A DNA stretch of 64,000 nt from Aminobacter ciceronei (GTDB taxonomy: Bacteria; Pseudomonadota; Alphaproteobacteria; Rhizobiales; Rhizobiaceae), in contig NZ_JACJHY010000015.1 in the NCBI RefSeq assembly GCF_014138625.1, forward strand, positions 93,075 to 157,074. Reading direction: 5' to 3'. This document shows, one piece after another, positions 62,807 to 64,000 of the stretch. The translations under genes and the position numbers were made by a program. Numbering within the stretch: position 1 is the first letter of the stretch; the number at the start of each line of letters is the position of its first letter. Under the pieces are notes generated by a model, which worked only from the letters and a program-made list of their open reading frames with translations, was not told the origin of the DNA and searched no databases.

Positions 62807-64000
62807 GCCAGGGCTATAAGGCCTTCTACCTGCTCTTCTGCACCGGAATCGTCTTTGCAGTCTGGATTCTCGGCTATGGCCTCGCCCTCCAGATTTTTTT
62901 CCGTGATGGCCGCATTCTCGAAGCGACGATCACCACCAATCCATTCGCCCCCTTGCAACAATTCTGGCTCTACAAGAGCAACACCACATTGCAGATGGTC
63001 GCGATCGGGGCGCTCGTCCCGGCCCTCCTCGCCGGCGGCTTCGTCGCTTACATCGGCCTTCAGCCGCAAGGCAGCCCACTCGGTGACGCGGCCTTTCAGG
63101 ACATCACCTCTCTGCGCCGCGGCAAGTGGTTTCGCAAAGCCGGCCATGTCTTCGGTCGCGTCGGCCACAAAATCCTGCGCACCAAGGATGATCGTCACCA
63201 TCTGATCATCGGGCCGACAAGATCGGGCAAAGGCGCAGGCTATGTCATTCCGAATGCGTTGCTGCATGAGGGGTCGATGATTGTTACCGACCTCAAGGGA
63301 GAGGTTTTCAAGGCGACGGCCGGCTATCGCCGGCGCAACGGCAGCCAGGTCTTCCTTTTCGCGCCAGGCGCGGAGCGGACGAACCGCTACAACCCTCTCG
63401 ACTTCATTCGCCAGGAACGCGGAAATCGCACGACCGATATCCAGAACACGGCGAGTATTCTCGTTCCCGAAAACACCGAATCCGAAAACTCGGTGTGGCA
63501 GGCGACCGCTCAACAGGTCATGGCGGGCGCTATCAGCTATGTGCTGGAAAGCCCGTTTTATAACGGCCGGCGCAATCTCGGTGAGGTCAACTCGTTCTTC
63601 AACAGCGGCGTCGACCTGCAGGCGTTGATGAAATTCATCAAGGCAAAAGAGCCGTACCTGTCCAAATTCACGTTGGAAAGCTTCAACGCCTACCTAGCCC
63701 TTTCCGAGCGCGCGGCCGCTTCAGCCTTGCTCGATATTCAGAAGGCGATGCGGCCATTCAAGAACGAGCGTGTCGTCGCCGCGACGAACGTCACCGACAT
63801 GGGTCTCCGTGCGATGAAGCGTCGGCCGATCTCCGTCTACCTCGCGCCCAACATCACGGATATCACGCTGCTCAAGCCGCTCCTGACGCTGTTCGTGCAA
63901 CAGATAATGGACATTCTTACCCTTGAGCACGATCCGAACTCGCTGCCGGTCTACTTCCTGCTCGACGAGTTTCGGCAGTTGAAGAAGATGGACGAGATCA
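62803..64000 (+). CDS. virD4: VirD4 coupling protein (partial, runs off the window)
   Basis: The first 399 codons are visible and the frame is still open at base 64000. ATG 62803 overlaps the virB11 stop. Two N-terminal membrane helices (about 10-30 and 65-85) are followed by the TraG/VirD4 domain with Walker A IIGPTRSGKGAGYVIP near residue 137, VTDLKGEVFKATAGYR, FAPGAERTNRYNPLDFI and Walker B VYFLLDEFRQL near 385. It would bring relaxase-bound DNA or protein substrates to the channel; the relaxase, if any, lies outside the window. Confidence 0.92.
   Translation, partial: MSQGYKAFYLLFCTGIVFAVWILGYGLALQIFFRDGRILEATITTNPFAPLQQFWLYKSNTTLQMVAIGALVPALLAGGFVAYIGLQPQGSPLGDAAFQDITSLRRGKWFRKAGHVFGRVGHKILRTKDDRHHLIIGPTRSGKGAGYVIPNALLHEGSMIVTDLKGEVFKATAGYRRRNGSQVFLFAPGAERTNRYNPLDFIRQERGNRTTDIQNTASILVPENTESENSVWQATAQQVMAGAISYVLESPFYNGRRNLGEVNSFFNSGVDLQALMKFIKAKEPYLSKFTLESFNAYLALSERAAASALLDIQKAMRPFKNERVVAATNVTDMGLRAMKRRPISVYLAPNITDITLLKPLLTLFVQQIMDILTLEHDPNSLPVYFLLDEFRQLKKMDEI

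Overview
The window looks like accessory DNA (plasmid or integrated element) of an alphaproteobacterium of the order Hyphomicrobiales/Rhizobiales. This is an inference from the gene families: rhizobial DUF680 secreted peptides, SigF/NrsF (DUF1109) sigma/anti-sigma pairs, a patatin / acetoacetate decarboxylase / 3-hydroxybutyrate dehydrogenase operon, YnjBCD-type transport genes and a rhizobial-style VirB/VirD4 system. The DNA is GC-rich. I found no rRNA, tRNA or CRISPR array.

Layout. 0.1-1.6 kb: a methylenetetrahydrofolate reductase-like gene and a Crp/Fnr-type regulator. 1.9-9.7 kb: a minus-strand operon of a peroxiredoxin, a TVP38-FAD/disulfide oxidoreductase fusion, a CDP-alcohol phosphatidyltransferase and a YnjB/C/D-like ABC transporter, with a divergent TetR regulator. 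9.7-13.1 kb: DUF3047 protein, fatty-acid hydroxylase, CcdA and thioredoxin. 13.2-17.3 kb: a complete bufferin operon (bufA-bufB-bufC-doxX-sigF-nrsF), whose products are expected to make a metal-binding modified peptide. 17.5-24.3 kb: a graveyard of sigma-factor, nrsF, IS5, IS66, patatin and DUF427 relics around two DUF680 peptides, a GH144-type glucanase and a DsrE protein. 24.3-27.9 kb: the patatin/Adc/Adc-like/Bdh operon. 28.3-34.8 kb: three more ECF sigma factors with zinc-finger or NrsF anti-sigma factors, two DUF6789 membrane proteins, a YeeE/YedE transporter, a second bufA without bufBC, and a YiiX-type hydrolase. 35.4-37.8 kb: a membrane class III cyclase and a DUF3179 protein. 37.9-44 kb: a mercury resistance operon (merTPFA plus a CC-motif membrane peptide and a second flavin disulfide reductase), merR, and a MerC-bufferin fusion beside a dead merR. 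44.2-48.1 kb: a broken cysteine desulfurase and a four-gene operon encoding a response regulator, FkbM methyltransferase, molybdopterin-fold protein and histidine kinase. 48.2-64 kb: a type IV secretion/conjugation cluster with TrbM-like and three SNase-like secreted proteins, virB1-B11 and virD4, which runs off the right edge.

How the parts connect. Reading the DNA by eye, I found seven copies of GTAAC(C/T)-N16-CGAA, each upstream of and pointing toward a gene: both bufA copies, the patatin/Adc/Bdh operon, the cyclase, the DUF3179 gene, the DUF3047 gene and the TVP38 oxidoreductase. This matches the form of promoter I recall for SigF-type ECF factors and suggests that the bufferin sigma factor(s) control a local metal/redox stress regulon. 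A second shared element, TGTAAC-N17-GTC, precedes both DUF680 genes and the zinc-finger anti-sigma gene, suggesting a separate regulon for the sigma factor at 30.1-30.7 kb. The most novel-looking protein is the MerC-bufferin fusion at 42.9-43.6 kb. It joins a mercury-uptake membrane domain to a bufferin-like core with nearly the same cysteine spacing as the two stand-alone BufA proteins.
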